This document shows, piece by piece, positions 25,189 to 33,749 of a DNA stretch of 64,000 nucleotides; the first letter of the stretch is position 1, and the number at the start of each line of letters is the position of its first letter. The DNA comes from JBBRYB01 sp038238115. GTDB lineage: Bacteria > Actinomycetota > Actinomycetes > Propionibacteriales > Nocardioidaceae. The notes below the pieces were generated by a model, which made no database searches, was not told the origin of the DNA, and saw only the letters and a program-made list of their open reading frames with translations. Both the position numbers and the translations under genes were made by a program. The DNA lies in the NCBI GenBank assembly GCA_038238115.1, contig JBBRYB010000012.1, positions 51,544 through 115,543 of the forward strand. The letters run 5' to 3'.

Positions 25189-26415
25189 TCAGAGCGGGTC
25201 ACGGACGATGGGGCACGACATGCACCGGGGACCGCCCCGGCCCGACCCAAGCTCGGAGCCCGAGATTTCCACCACGTCGATTCCCGCCTCGCCGAGCCGC
25301 TCGTTGGTCTCCACGTTTCGCTCGTACGCGACGGCGATGCGCGGCGCGATCGCCAGTGTGTTGTTGCCGTCGTCCCACTGCTCGCGTTCGGCCGTGACGG
25401 GGTCCAGGCCGGTGTCGATCTGGCGGAGGGTGTCGATCCCCATCGCCTTGGCGGCGGCGACGAGGAACGGCTCCGCGGGGGCCACCGCCAGCTCGATCAG
25501 CGCCTCGTCGTCGTGCGGCTCGAGGCACGTCACCGCGTAGGCCGCCAGGTCGTCGGCCACCTTCGGATACATCACGATCGCGTCGGCGTCGACCATCGTG
25601 CATACCGTGTCCAGGTGCATGGTCGCTCGTTCCTGGGCGATGGGCACGGCGAGCACCGTGTGTGCCACGGCGTCGGCGAAGACGCCGCGCGCGAACCGTT
25701 CGGCACCTGCCGGCGTCGTGCGCTCCCCGACTCCGACCGCAATCACGCCCGGCGCCAGAAGCAGCACGTCGCCGCCCTCGAGATGCTCGGCCTGCCAGCC
25801 GTGCACCCGGGGCACCCCGACGAAGCGGGGATGGAACGCGTAGATCAGTTCGGTGAGCTGCGTCTCGCGGGCCCGGGCCGGCATCGCCAGGCTCGTGACC
25901 GCGACCCGGTCGCGCAGCCAGACTGACGAGTCACGCGTGAAGAGCAGGTTGGGCAAGGGATCGACCAGGAAGTCGTCGTGGCCGAGCAGGCTCGTGACGA
26001 GCCCGAAGCCGCCGCGGACCTCGTCGTTGCGGACGCCGGAGGTGATGGCTGCTGCGAGCTCCTCGGCGGAGAGCTGGTTCAGCCAGCTCTGCAGATAGGT
26101 GCGGAGGGTGTCGCCGAGGCGCAGACTCGCTGTTACCTGCCCGATGGCCTGCTCGCGGGCAGTGGCTTCCTGAAGTGTCTCGACCAGCAGTTCCAGCAGG
26201 TAGAGCACCTCGACCTGGCGCTCGCGCAGCGCCTGGGCGAACGCGTCGTGCTCCTCCTGGGCGCGCCCGACCCAGGGAATGCCGTCGAAGAGCAGACTGT
26301 CGTTGTTGCGGGGAGTCAGCCGCTTGAGCTCCGGGCCGGGGCGGTGCAGCAAAACGGTACGCAGCCGGCCGACCTCGCTGTCGGCGCCGCCTGCAGTTGT
26401 GCTCGTTTCGGTCAT
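25189..26415 (-). CDS. arcA: Arginine deiminase
   Basis: 408 aa, the normal length for ADI. Guanidino-modifying enzyme motifs are all present: FTRDSSVWLRD, HLEGGDVLLL, HLDTVCTMVD and the C-terminal GGPRCMSCPI with nucleophile Cys398. It converts arginine to citrulline and ammonia, the first step of the ADI pathway that yields ATP with ornithine carbamoyltransferase and carbamate kinase; neither partner is in the window. It follows larC by 10 bp on the same strand but also has its own leaderless-type -10 element, so it may be transcribed both ways. Confidence 0.93.
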   Translation of the reverse strand: MTETSTTAGGADSEVGRLRTVLLHRPGPELKRLTPRNNDSLLFDGIPWVGRAQEEHDAFAQALRERQVEVLYLLELLVETLQEATAREQAIGQVTASLRLGDTLRTYLQSWLNQLSAEELAAAITSGVRNDEVRGGFGLVTSLLGHDDFLVDPLPNLLFTRDSSVWLRDRVAVTSLAMPARARETQLTELIYAFHPRFVGVPRVHGWQAEHLEGGDVLLLAPGVIAVGVGERTTPAGAERFARGVFADAVAHTVLAVPIAQERATMHLDTVCTMVDADAIVMYPKVADDLAAYAVTCLEPHDDEALIELAVAPAEPFLVAAAKAMGIDTLRQIDTGLDPVTAEREQWDDGNNTLAIAPRIAVAYERNVETNERLGEAGIDVVEISGSELGSGRGGPRCMSCPIVRDPL

Positions 26416-26422
26416 GGCCGAG

Positions 26423-26428
26423 AGCCTA
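26423..26428 (-). promoter_or_regulatory. Leaderless -10 element of arcA
   Basis: TAGGCT on the minus strand ends 7 nt before the arcA ATG. Its first three bases are the TAG stop codon of larC. Confidence 0.5.
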
Positions 26429-27625
26429 GTCAGTCTTGCGCATCCATAGCCGCGTCGCGGCGGCGATCGCGTCGGCGAGCACGGCCTTCACGGGGCGTTC
26501 GAGCACCACCGCGGCAGCGGCGACATCGTCGTACTCCGGCTGGACGTTGACCACGACTCCGTCGGAGCGGGCCACCTTGACGCTGACCCGCTGACCGTCG
26601 ACAGTCACCTCGGAGAACTCGCGACCAAGGGCGGTCTTCGACACCTGCGACTCGCGCAGCCCGATCGCCGGCGTCTCGGCGAAGATGGCCTGCCGGACGG
26701 CCTCGGCGGCCTGCGTCGACACGAGGACGGACAGGGTGTGTGCCGGGCGGCCCTTCTTCATCATGATCGGCGTGAGCCAGGCGTCGGAGGCACCGGCGTC
26801 GAGGAGGAGTTGGAGGATCGTAGGCCACAGCCTCGGGTCAAGGTCGTCGACGTTCGTTTCGAGGACGATCGCGGTGCCGCGCTCGTCGCCGCCTGGAGCG
26901 CCGGTGGCGCCCGCCGCATCACCGACGAGGAGCCGGACGACGTTGGGGTGGCTGGCGAAGTCCTTGGCGCCGGCGCCGGTGCCGACCCGCCGCACCACCA
27001 TCACCGGCTGCCCACCCCAGGCCGTGACCCAGTGCGCGAGCAACGCCGCCCCGGTCGGTGTGCACAGCTCCGAGGCAGCCGGACCAGCGTACGTCGCAAT
27101 GCCTCTGAGCAGCAGCACCACCGCTGGAGGCGGCACGCTAAGCAACCCATGCCTCGTCGAGACGCTGCCCGACCCGACCGCGACAGGGCTGCAGTGCAGC
27201 TCGTCGAGGCCGAGCGACACGAACCCGGCGCACACGCCCACGATGTCGGCGATGGCGTCGAGAGCCCCGACCTCATGGAAGTGCACCTCGTCGGTTGAGA
27301 CCCCGTGCACCTCAGCCTCCGCCTCGCCGAGCGCGGCAAAGACCGCCTTGGCGTGGGCGACGACGGCCCGGTCCAGGTCGGAGCTCGCGAGCAGCCCCAT
27401 GACATCGCCGAGGCCCCGATGCGTCAACGAGTCCGCGACCGACAGATGGACGCGTTGGGCACGGAGCGCGCCGCGCTGCACCCGCTCGACGCTCATCTCG
27501 ACCGGTTCCGGGGCGACCGCCGCGATGGCCGCCTCGATCACGGTTGAGTCTGCCCCGGCGTCGATGAGCGCTCCGAGCAGCATGTCGCCGCTCGCGCCCG
27601 AGGCGGCGTCGATCCAGCCGATCAT
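26426..27625 (-). CDS. larC: LarC, nickel-inserting cyclometallase for the nickel-pincer cofactor
   Basis: 399 aa in one continuous frame, whereas in lactobacilli the gene is split and read by frameshifting. IDAASGASGDMLLGALIDAG at the N-terminus, VHFHEVGALDAIADIVG and PTGAALLAHW are characteristic LarC segments, and the C-terminal domain continues with ETNVDDLDPRLWPTI. LarC inserts nickel with CTP into the pyridinium dithiocarboxylate nucleotide made by LarB and LarE. It overlaps larB as ATGA. No LarA racemase or LarE sulfur donor is in the window. Confidence 0.92.
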   Translation of the reverse strand: MIGWIDAASGASGDMLLGALIDAGADSTVIEAAIAAVAPEPVEMSVERVQRGALRAQRVHLSVADSLTHRGLGDVMGLLASSDLDRAVVAHAKAVFAALGEAEAEVHGVSTDEVHFHEVGALDAIADIVGVCAGFVSLGLDELHCSPVAVGSGSVSTRHGLLSVPPPAVVLLLRGIATYAGPAASELCTPTGAALLAHWVTAWGGQPVMVVRRVGTGAGAKDFASHPNVVRLLVGDAAGATGAPGGDERGTAIVLETNVDDLDPRLWPTILQLLLDAGASDAWLTPIMMKKGRPAHTLSVLVSTQAAEAVRQAIFAETPAIGLRESQVSKTALGREFSEVTVDGQRVSVKVARSDGVVVNVQPEYDDVAAAAVVLERPVKAVLADAIAAATRLWMRKTD

Positions 27626-28344
27626 CGAGGGGGTCTCGGTGCGGCGTTGCGCGCGACCCGCGCCGCGAAGACGCCGGCGCCGAAGCCGTTGTCGATGTTG
27701 ACCACGCTGACGCCTGGTGCGCAGGAGTTCAGCATTGCTAGCAGGGCGGCCAAGCCTCCAAATGACGCGCCGTAACCCACGCTCGTCGGGACTGCGACAA
27801 GGGGGACTCCCGTCAGTCCTCCGACCACGGACGGCAGCGCCCCTTCCATTCCGGCTACGACGACGAGGCAGTCTGATGCGGCAAGGCGGTCCCGCACTCC
27901 CAGAACCCTATGCAGGCCCGCGACGCCGACATCGGTGATGACCTGGGTCTGGGCGCCGAAGACGCGAGCGGTCAGGGCCGCCTCGCCGGCGACGGTCGCA
28001 TCGGACGTGCCGGCCGAGACGACGGTGACGAGCCCGCGGGGCTCAGGCAAGGCGCCGACGGTGGCGACCCGGGCGACGCTGTCGACGACCGCGTCGGCGA
28101 GGTCGCGCTGGAGGGCCGCCATCGCCTCGTCGCTGAGGCGGGTCGCGAGCACGGCTCGGTCGGCATGTGATGTGTGCAGCCGGCTGAGGATCTCGACCAC
28201 CTGGGCGGGCGACTTGCCGGCGCCGTACACGACCTCCGGGTCACCGGTGCGGGTGGCGCGGTCGAGGTCCAGGCGGGCATAGCCGAGGTCGAGCGACGAG
28301 GGGACAGCGGTGGCCGCGGGCTCCGTACCAGGAGAGTTCGTCAC
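27622..28344 (-). CDS. larB: LarB, nickel-pincer cofactor carboxylase/hydrolase
   Basis: 240 aa from GTG 28344; the frame is open further upstream but only as antisense of pheA. The C-terminal half is PurE-like: VTVVSAGTSDATVAGEAALT, VVVAGMEGALPSVVGGL and PTSVGYGASFGGLAALLAML are typical LarB segments. LarB carboxylates nicotinic acid adenine dinucleotide and releases AMP, the first step toward the nickel-pincer cofactor. First gene of the larB-larC(-arcA) unit, divergent from pheA with 33 bp between start codons and its own -10 element. Confidence 0.92.
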   Translation of the reverse strand: MTNSPGTEPAATAVPSSLDLGYARLDLDRATRTGDPEVVYGAGKSPAQVVEILSRLHTSHADRAVLATRLSDEAMAALQRDLADAVVDSVARVATVGALPEPRGLVTVVSAGTSDATVAGEAALTARVFGAQTQVITDVGVAGLHRVLGVRDRLAASDCLVVVAGMEGALPSVVGGLTGVPLVAVPTSVGYGASFGGLAALLAMLNSCAPGVSVVNIDNGFGAGVFAARVARNAAPRPPR

Positions 28345-28351
28345 GCGGCCG

Positions 28352-28357
28352 AATCTA
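28352..28357 (-). promoter_or_regulatory. Leaderless -10 element of larB
   Basis: TAGATT on the minus strand ends 7 nt before the larB GTG. It is back to back with the pheA promoter in a 33-bp divergent gap. Confidence 0.5.
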
Positions 28358-28364
28358 GCGTCTC

Positions 28365-28370
28365 TAGGCT
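28365..28370 (+). promoter_or_regulatory. Leaderless -10 element of pheA
   Basis: TAGGCT ends 7 nt before the pheA ATG; the intervening GGGGCCC is not a ribosome site. Confidence 0.5.
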
Positions 28371-28377
28371 GGGGCCC

Positions 28378-29313
28378 ATGCCTGGTGTGCCCCCTGCTCG
28401 ATATGCCTACCTCGGCCCGGAAGGGACCTTCGCCGAGGCGGCGCTGCGCTCGCTGCCGGCGGCGGCCAAGGCCGAGCTCCAGCCGTGCGGCTCCGTCGCC
28501 GCGGCCCTCGACGCCGTCCGAGATGGCGACGCGGACTATGCAGTCGTGCCGATCGAGAACTCCGTGGAGGGGCCGGTGCCGGTGACCCTCGACGCGTTGT
28601 TCACCGGCGACCCGTTGATGATCACGCGCGAGATCCACGTCGAGGTGCAGTTCGCTCTGCTCGCCAAACAGGGAACCCGGGCCGAGGACGTCCGCAGGGT
28701 GGCGACGCATCCGCACGCCGAGGCGCAGTGCCGCCGATGGGTGGCCACCCATCTCCCCGACGCGGAGGTGGTCCTCGAGGCGTCCACCGCACACGCTGCC
28801 GCGATGGTGTCGCTGCCCGACTCACCCTATGACGCCGCCATCTCCGCCCCGATCGCCGCCCGGACCTACCGGCTCGCCACGTTGGCGAGCGCGATCGCCG
28901 ACCGGGCCGGCGCCATCACCCGATTCGTGCTGGTCTCTCGCACCGCCGCCCCACAGCCGCCCACCGGCGCTGACAAGACGTCACTGGTGGTGTTCATCCA
29001 CGAGAACCGGCCGGGCGCGCTGCTGGAGTTGCTCGAGCAGTTCTCCGTGCGGGGGGTCGACCTGACCTGGATCCAGTCGCGGCCGACGGGCTCGGCCCTA
29101 GGCAAGTACTGCTTCGCGATCGACGCCGAGGGCCATGTCTTCGATGCCCGCGTCGGCGAGGCACTGATGGGTCTTCGGCGCACGTCTCACGAGGTGCGAT
29201 TTCTCGGCTCCTACCCCCGTGCCGACAACATCGTGACACAGGTGTCGGCGGGTACGTCGGACTCCGACTTCGCCGAGGCCGCCGCCTGGCTCAGCCGGCT
29301 CCGCACGCCCTGA
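28378..29313 (+). CDS. pheA: Prephenate dehydratase
   Basis: 311 aa monofunctional enzyme. The PDT domain starts YLGPEGTFAEAAL and contains VVPIENSVEGPVP and the conserved ITRFVLVSR (TRF motif); a C-terminal ACT domain follows from about residue 200 (SLVVFIHENRPGALLELLEQ, then LTWIQSRPTG), the usual phenylalanine-sensing module. It converts prephenate to phenylpyruvate in phenylalanine synthesis and is expected to be feedback-regulated through the ACT domain. No chorismate mutase domain is fused, as usual in actinobacteria. Confidence 0.94.
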   Translation: MPGVPPARYAYLGPEGTFAEAALRSLPAAAKAELQPCGSVAAALDAVRDGDADYAVVPIENSVEGPVPVTLDALFTGDPLMITREIHVEVQFALLAKQGTRAEDVRRVATHPHAEAQCRRWVATHLPDAEVVLEASTAHAAAMVSLPDSPYDAAISAPIAARTYRLATLASAIADRAGAITRFVLVSRTAAPQPPTGADKTSLVVFIHENRPGALLELLEQFSVRGVDLTWIQSRPTGSALGKYCFAIDAEGHVFDARVGEALMGLRRTSHEVRFLGSYPRADNIVTQVSAGTSDSDFAEAAAWLSRLRTP

Positions 29314-29433
29314 CCGCCCACGTCAGCGGTGCGCGCGCGAGGACCCGGGCAGGGCTGCGCGCGAGGACCCGGGAGCTGCGGACCACGCCAGGGATGCGGT
29401 CACCCGACCGTACGGATGGGGCGGGCGAGCGGC

Positions 29434-29895
29434 TCACCCCGCGCCGTCACGGGCGAAGCCGATGGCTTCCTCCTCCTCCGGAGACAGCTGCTGGTTCGCC
29501 GACCAGGTGGACACGTTCTTGGCGTAGGTTCGCGAGTCGCTGCGCCCGTAGATCGAGGTCAACACGACACCGTCACCCCCGTCGTCGAGCAGCGCCATCG
29601 ACCAGGACAGGTGGCCGCCCATGTCGCCGAAGGCGTCGTAGCGCACCACCGCCAGGTGCCTCAGGGCGGTGGTCGTGCTGAGCTTGAGCGCCTCGATCTC
29701 CGCTGTGACCGCGTCCGACGACAGGGGGCCGCTGGGCCGGCGCGTCGCGGCGCGGAGCTTCGGTCTCGGTCGGCGTCCCGGCGACGGACGCGCGCCGGCG
29801 CGGCGCCAGGCGGCGAGTGACAGGGCGAGCCCGATGGCCGCGACGATGAGCGCGGCAAGACTCAGCCAGCTGAGGACCGTGGAGTCGAAGGACAC
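29434..29895 (-). CDS. DUF4446 family membrane-anchored protein
   Basis: 153 aa, GTG start. One N-terminal transmembrane helix (SLAALIVAAIGLALSLAAW), an Arg/Pro-rich spacer, then VRYDAFGDMGGHLSWSMALL and GVVLTSIYGRSDSRTYAK, which are the signature of DUF4446, found across Gram-positive bacteria. Function unknown. It is followed by a basic stretch and a C-terminal EEEEAIGFA acidic end. Convergent with pheA. Confidence 0.85.
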   Translation of the reverse strand: MSFDSTVLSWLSLAALIVAAIGLALSLAAWRRAGARPSPGRRPRPKLRAATRRPSGPLSSDAVTAEIEALKLSTTTALRHLAVVRYDAFGDMGGHLSWSMALLDDGGDGVVLTSIYGRSDSRTYAKNVSTWSANQQLSPEEEEAIGFARDGAG

Positions 29896-29901
29896 GCCAG
29901 G

Positions 29902-29907
29902 AGCCTA
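29902..29907 (-). promoter_or_regulatory. Leaderless -10 element of the DUF4446 gene
   Basis: TAGGCT on the minus strand ends 6 nt before the GTG start, without an intervening ribosome site. Confidence 0.5.
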
Positions 29908-29930
29908 ACGAGGACAGCGCCCAGCCGGCG

Positions 29931-31508
29931 TCAACGGGGGACGCGGATCAGCAGGACGCCAGCCTCGATCTCCGCGCGGATCTCGGTGCCGGGGCCCACC
30001 GTGTCGCCGTCGAGCTGCCGGGGCGTTGTGTGCGCGGCCGTGATGATGACCGAGCGGCCAGTGAACCGGTCGAGCCGTTCGTCGGTGTGCCGCCGTTTGG
30101 CCATCACCCTGACCAGGACGGGCAGCCAGCCGAAGAGCCGACGCGGCGCTACCACGACCACGTCGAGCAGGCCGTCGTCGATCTCGGCGTCCGGCAGTAG
30201 TGGGATACCTGCCTGGAGACTGCCGACGTTGCCGATCACCACGGTGCGCGCCCGCCGGCGTACCGGGTCCGCCCCGTCCATGCTGATGTCGACCCGGACC
30301 GCGGGATAACGCAGGTGACGTGCCCCGGCGACGACGTACGCCGGCCAGCCGATCCGCGCCTTGAGCGCGTCGGGCGCGCCGTCCATGATCGCGGCGTCGA
30401 GGCCGAGCCCGGCCATCACCACGAAACGAGTCGCCAACAGGTCGTCGCCCTCGATCTTGACCACGTCGACCGCGCGGTCTTGTCCTCGCAGCACCGTGTC
30501 GAGCGCGAGCTCATGCGTCAGCGGGATGTTGAGGTTGCGCGCCAACAGGTTGCCGGTGCCGGCGGGGATGACACCGACGGGGATCCCCGTCCCGGCCATC
30601 TCGCCGCAGACGACACGCACGGTGCCGTCGCCGCCGGCCACAGCCACGACGTCGGCTCCCGCCGCGACAGCTGCCCGGGCCATCGAGGCTCCGGCGTCGT
30701 CCACGGTTGTCTCGAACCACAGGGGCTCGTCCCAGCCGACGGCGCGCACCGCCACTCCGACCTTGGCCTTGAAGGCCTCTGCGTCGATGATCCTGACGGG
30801 GTTGAGGATCACGGCGAGCGTGCTGGCGTCGTCGAGCACCACGGGCTGGTTAGCTCCGGGCATGCTGCGTTCGGGGCCAGCGACCACGGTCTGGAACATG
30901 GCCGACGTGACCAGCACAACCACGCTGCCGAGCAGCCACCCAGCCACGACGTCGCTCGGGTAGTGCGCACCGAGGAACACCCGATCGGTTCCGACGAGCG
31001 CGGCGGTTCCGACGCATACGACGCCTAGCAGTGTCCGCGACCGGGGGCTCGCGGCGCTTCGCCAGCCGACGATCATCAGCACGCCCATGACGGAGGCGAT
31101 GCCGGTGGCGTGCCCGGAGGGGAAGGAGAACCCCGAGATCTGGTGGGGGATGTGTGGGCGTGGTCGGTCGATCAGCAGTTTGAGGAGCACCCACATCGCC
31201 TGGTTGACGATCAGGACGGAGACGATCCAGGCCGCCTCCCGCAGCCGCCGGCGCAGCAGGAAGACGATCGCCAGCAGTCCGAGTACCACCGCGTCCACCA
31301 CGGTGCGGCTCGCGCTGGCGACGCCGAGGAAGAAGCCGGACCAGCGGGTACCGTCGACGGCACCGTGCCACGCACGCACCACGCTCACATCGAAGGACAT
31401 GAGGGGTGCGTAGCGTGTCGCGACGAGCACGGCGACGACGACCAGGGCAACGGTGAGACCGGCAGCCGTCAGCGCCGCCCGCCGCCGCGCCGCCTGCGAA
31501 TCAGTCAC
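29931..31508 (-). CDS. PAP2 phosphatase fused to diacylglycerol-kinase-like lipid kinase
   Basis: 525 aa, GTG start. The N-terminal half is a multi-span PAP2 phosphatase with all three motifs: KLLIDRPRPH, FPSGHA and RVFLGAHYPSDVVAG. After residue about 220 a soluble lipid-kinase domain follows, with VAVAGGDGTVRVVCGEMAG and GVIPAGTGNLLARNLNIP, the nucleotide loop of DgkB/sphingosine-kinase-type enzymes, and a C-terminal beta-domain. The fusion couples a phosphate-removing and a phosphate-adding activity at the membrane, suggesting recycling of lipid phosphates such as undecaprenyl or diacylglycerol phosphate. Fusions of this type exist in actinobacteria; the substrate pair is unknown. Confidence 0.88.
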   Translation of the reverse strand: MTDSQAARRRAALTAAGLTVALVVVAVLVATRYAPLMSFDVSVVRAWHGAVDGTRWSGFFLGVASASRTVVDAVVLGLLAIVFLLRRRLREAAWIVSVLIVNQAMWVLLKLLIDRPRPHIPHQISGFSFPSGHATGIASVMGVLMIVGWRSAASPRSRTLLGVVCVGTAALVGTDRVFLGAHYPSDVVAGWLLGSVVVLVTSAMFQTVVAGPERSMPGANQPVVLDDASTLAVILNPVRIIDAEAFKAKVGVAVRAVGWDEPLWFETTVDDAGASMARAAVAAGADVVAVAGGDGTVRVVCGEMAGTGIPVGVIPAGTGNLLARNLNIPLTHELALDTVLRGQDRAVDVVKIEGDDLLATRFVVMAGLGLDAAIMDGAPDALKARIGWPAYVVAGARHLRYPAVRVDISMDGADPVRRRARTVVIGNVGSLQAGIPLLPDAEIDDGLLDVVVVAPRRLFGWLPVLVRVMAKRRHTDERLDRFTGRSVIITAAHTTPRQLDGDTVGPGTEIRAEIEAGVLLIRVPR

Positions 31509-31628
31509 GTCGGTCTCGAGTCTCTCGGTACAGCATCCGGATGTAGCGCGGTCAGGGTCGAGCCACCGAATGTAACGCTAAGGCTGCGCTCACTCGAAAT
31601 AGCCAGCCGCCGGAGGGAAGCGGGTCGA

Positions 31629-31634
31629 TACGCT
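31629..31634 (+). promoter_or_regulatory. Leaderless -10 element of serS
   Basis: TACGCT ends 6 nt before the serS GTG start; no ribosome-binding site is present. Confidence 0.5.
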
Positions 31635-31640
31635 GGGCCG

Positions 31641-32915
31641 GTGATCGATCTGCGCACGCTACGCGACCATCCCGAGCAGGCCCGTGACGCCCAGCGGCGA
31701 CGCGGGCTGTCGCCGGACCTCATCGACGAGATCCTGGCCGCGGACGAGGCGCGTCGTGCGTCGATCGTCGCCTTCGAGCGGCTTCGCGCCGAGCAGAAGT
31801 CGCTCGGCGTGCAGGTCGCCCAGACCCAGGGTGAGGATCGAGCCGCCCTGCTGGCGAGCACGAAGACGCTTGCGCAGCGCGTCAAGGCGGCAGACACCGT
31901 CCAGGGCGAGGCCGAGGCCACCTTTTATGAGTCGATGCTCCAGCTGCCCAACCTGGCCTCACCTGAGGCGCCTGCCGGCAGCGAAGACGACTTCGTCGTA
32001 CTCGAGCACGTCGGCGAGCCGCGCAACTTCAAGGCCGACGGCTTCGAGCCGCTCGACCATGTCGAGCTCGGCAAGCGGTTGGGGGCGTTCGACATCGAGC
32101 GCGGCGCCAAGGTGTCGGGGGCGCGCTTCTACTACCTGACCGGTGTGGGGGCGATGCTCGAGCTGGCGTTGGTGCAGATGGCGATGGAGCGGGCGCAATC
32201 CAGCGGCTTCACGCCGATGATCCCGCCGGCGCTGGTCAAGCCGCGGGCGATGGAGGGCACCGGTTTCCTCGGCCAGGCGGCCGCCGACGTCTACCACCTG
32301 GCGGACGACGACTTCTATCTGGTGGGTACGTCGGAGGTGCCCCTCGCGGCGTACCACTCCGACGAGATCCTCGAGATGGCGACCTTGCCACGCAGGTATG
32401 CGGCGTTCAGCCCGTGCTACCGCAAGGAGGCCGGCTCCTACGGCAAGGACACCCGCGGCATCTTCCGGGTGCACTGGTTCGACAAGGTCGAGCTGTTCAC
32501 CTACACGACGCTGGAGGAGTCGTATGCCGAGCACCGGCGGTTGCTCCAATGGGAGAAGGAATGGCTGGAGCTGCTCGAACTGCCGTTCCGGGTGATCGAC
32601 GTCGCGGCGGGCGACCTCGGCCTGTCGGCCGCCCGGAAGTTCGACTGCGAGGCGTGGATCCCCACGCAGGGCAAGTATCGCGAGCTGACGTCGACGTCCA
32701 ACTGCACCGAGTTCCAGGCCCGCAGGCTGGGGATCCGGGGGCGGTTCGAGACAGGTGTGCGCTCGCTCGCCACACTCAACGGCACCGCGTGTGCGATGAC
32801 CCGCACGATCGTGGCGCTGCTCGAGAACCACCAGCAGCCCGACGGATCGGTGCGCGTGCCCGCGGTGCTTCAGCCCTACCTCCAGGGGCGCGAGACCTTG
32901 GTTCCCATCGCGTGA
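31641..32915 (+). CDS. serS: Seryl-tRNA synthetase
   Basis: 424 aa from GTG 31641 (VIDLRTLRDHPEQAR), the standard length; upstream frame extension is antisense of the PAP2 fusion. An N-terminal coiled-coil arm (about residues 30-105) binds the long variable arm of tRNA-Ser. Class II motif 2 is FSPCYRKEAGSYGKDTRGIF and motif 3 is GTACAMTRTIVALLENHQ; TSTSNCTEFQARR is the serine-site loop. Its stop overlaps the HAD phosphatase start as GTGA. Two tRNA-Ser genes lie about 15 kb away in the window. Confidence 0.96.
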   Translation: MIDLRTLRDHPEQARDAQRRRGLSPDLIDEILAADEARRASIVAFERLRAEQKSLGVQVAQTQGEDRAALLASTKTLAQRVKAADTVQGEAEATFYESMLQLPNLASPEAPAGSEDDFVVLEHVGEPRNFKADGFEPLDHVELGKRLGAFDIERGAKVSGARFYYLTGVGAMLELALVQMAMERAQSSGFTPMIPPALVKPRAMEGTGFLGQAAADVYHLADDDFYLVGTSEVPLAAYHSDEILEMATLPRRYAAFSPCYRKEAGSYGKDTRGIFRVHWFDKVELFTYTTLEESYAEHRRLLQWEKEWLELLELPFRVIDVAAGDLGLSAARKFDCEAWIPTQGKYRELTSTSNCTEFQARRLGIRGRFETGVRSLATLNGTACAMTRTIVALLENHQQPDGSVRVPAVLQPYLQGRETLVPIA

Positions 32916-33700
32916 CCCCGCGCCTGGTGGCGCTCGACATCGACGGGACCCTGGTCGACCACCACGAGCAGGTGTCGCCCACGGTGGTGAAGGCCGTGCA
33001 GGCCGCCCGCGAGGCGCGCGCCCACATCGTGCTGGCGACAGGCCGTTCGGTTTTCGGGATCGACCACGTGATCGACCTGCTCGGCCTGCCGTCTGGCCAC
33101 TGTGTGGCAAGCAACGGTGCCGTGACATTCACCTACCCGCCGACCGAGATCAGGACGGCGATCACGTTCAACCCTGAAGCGGCGGTGCGGATGGTGCTCG
33201 AGCACGTCCCGGACGCCTTGGTCGCGGTGGAAGTGGTAGGGCGCGGTTATCGGACCAACAAGCTCTTCCCGGAGGGGGAGATCACCGGCGAGATGTGGCT
33301 GGAGTCGCTCGACGATCTCGTCAGCGAACCGGTCACCCGAGTGGTCATCCGTGACCCCCAGTCGTCAGCGGAGGACTTCATCGCGCTGGCGGAGTCACTG
33401 GGCCTGCACGGCACCAACTACTTCGTCGGATACACGGCGTGGCTCGACCTCGCGCCGGAAGGCGTCTCGAAGGCGTCGGCGCTCGCCGACGTGGCGGCCG
33501 AGCTCGACGTGGCACAAGGCGACGTACTCGCGATCGGTGACGGTCGAAACGATCTCGAGATGCTGACCTGGGCCGGTCGCGGCGTGGCGATGGGTCAGGC
33601 GCCGGACGACGTGAAGGCGGTTGCCGACGCCGTCACGGACCCCATCGCCGATGACGGTGCGGCCACTGAGATCGCCCGCGCCTTCGGCTTCACCCTCTGA
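32912..33700 (+). CDS. Cof-type HAD hydrolase
   Basis: 262 aa from GTG 32912. Motif I is LVALDIDGTLVD with nucleophile Asp9 and Asp11; motif II/III and IV appear as VLATGRS, GVSKASAL and AIGDGRNDLEML. A large C2-type cap lies between, as in Cof/YidA sugar-phosphate or flavin phosphatases. Translationally coupled to serS, an arrangement also seen in other actinobacteria. The natural substrate is not evident. Confidence 0.9.
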   Translation: MTPRLVALDIDGTLVDHHEQVSPTVVKAVQAAREARAHIVLATGRSVFGIDHVIDLLGLPSGHCVASNGAVTFTYPPTEIRTAITFNPEAAVRMVLEHVPDALVAVEVVGRGYRTNKLFPEGEITGEMWLESLDDLVSEPVTRVVIRDPQSSAEDFIALAESLGLHGTNYFVGYTAWLDLAPEGVSKASALADVAAELDVAQGDVLAIGDGRNDLEMLTWAGRGVAMGQAPDDVKAVADAVTDPIADDGAATEIARAFGFTL

Positions 33701-33749
33701 CTGTCCGCCCCACGGGGTCACTCGTGCAGCCGTGGGTTCAGGCCACGGG

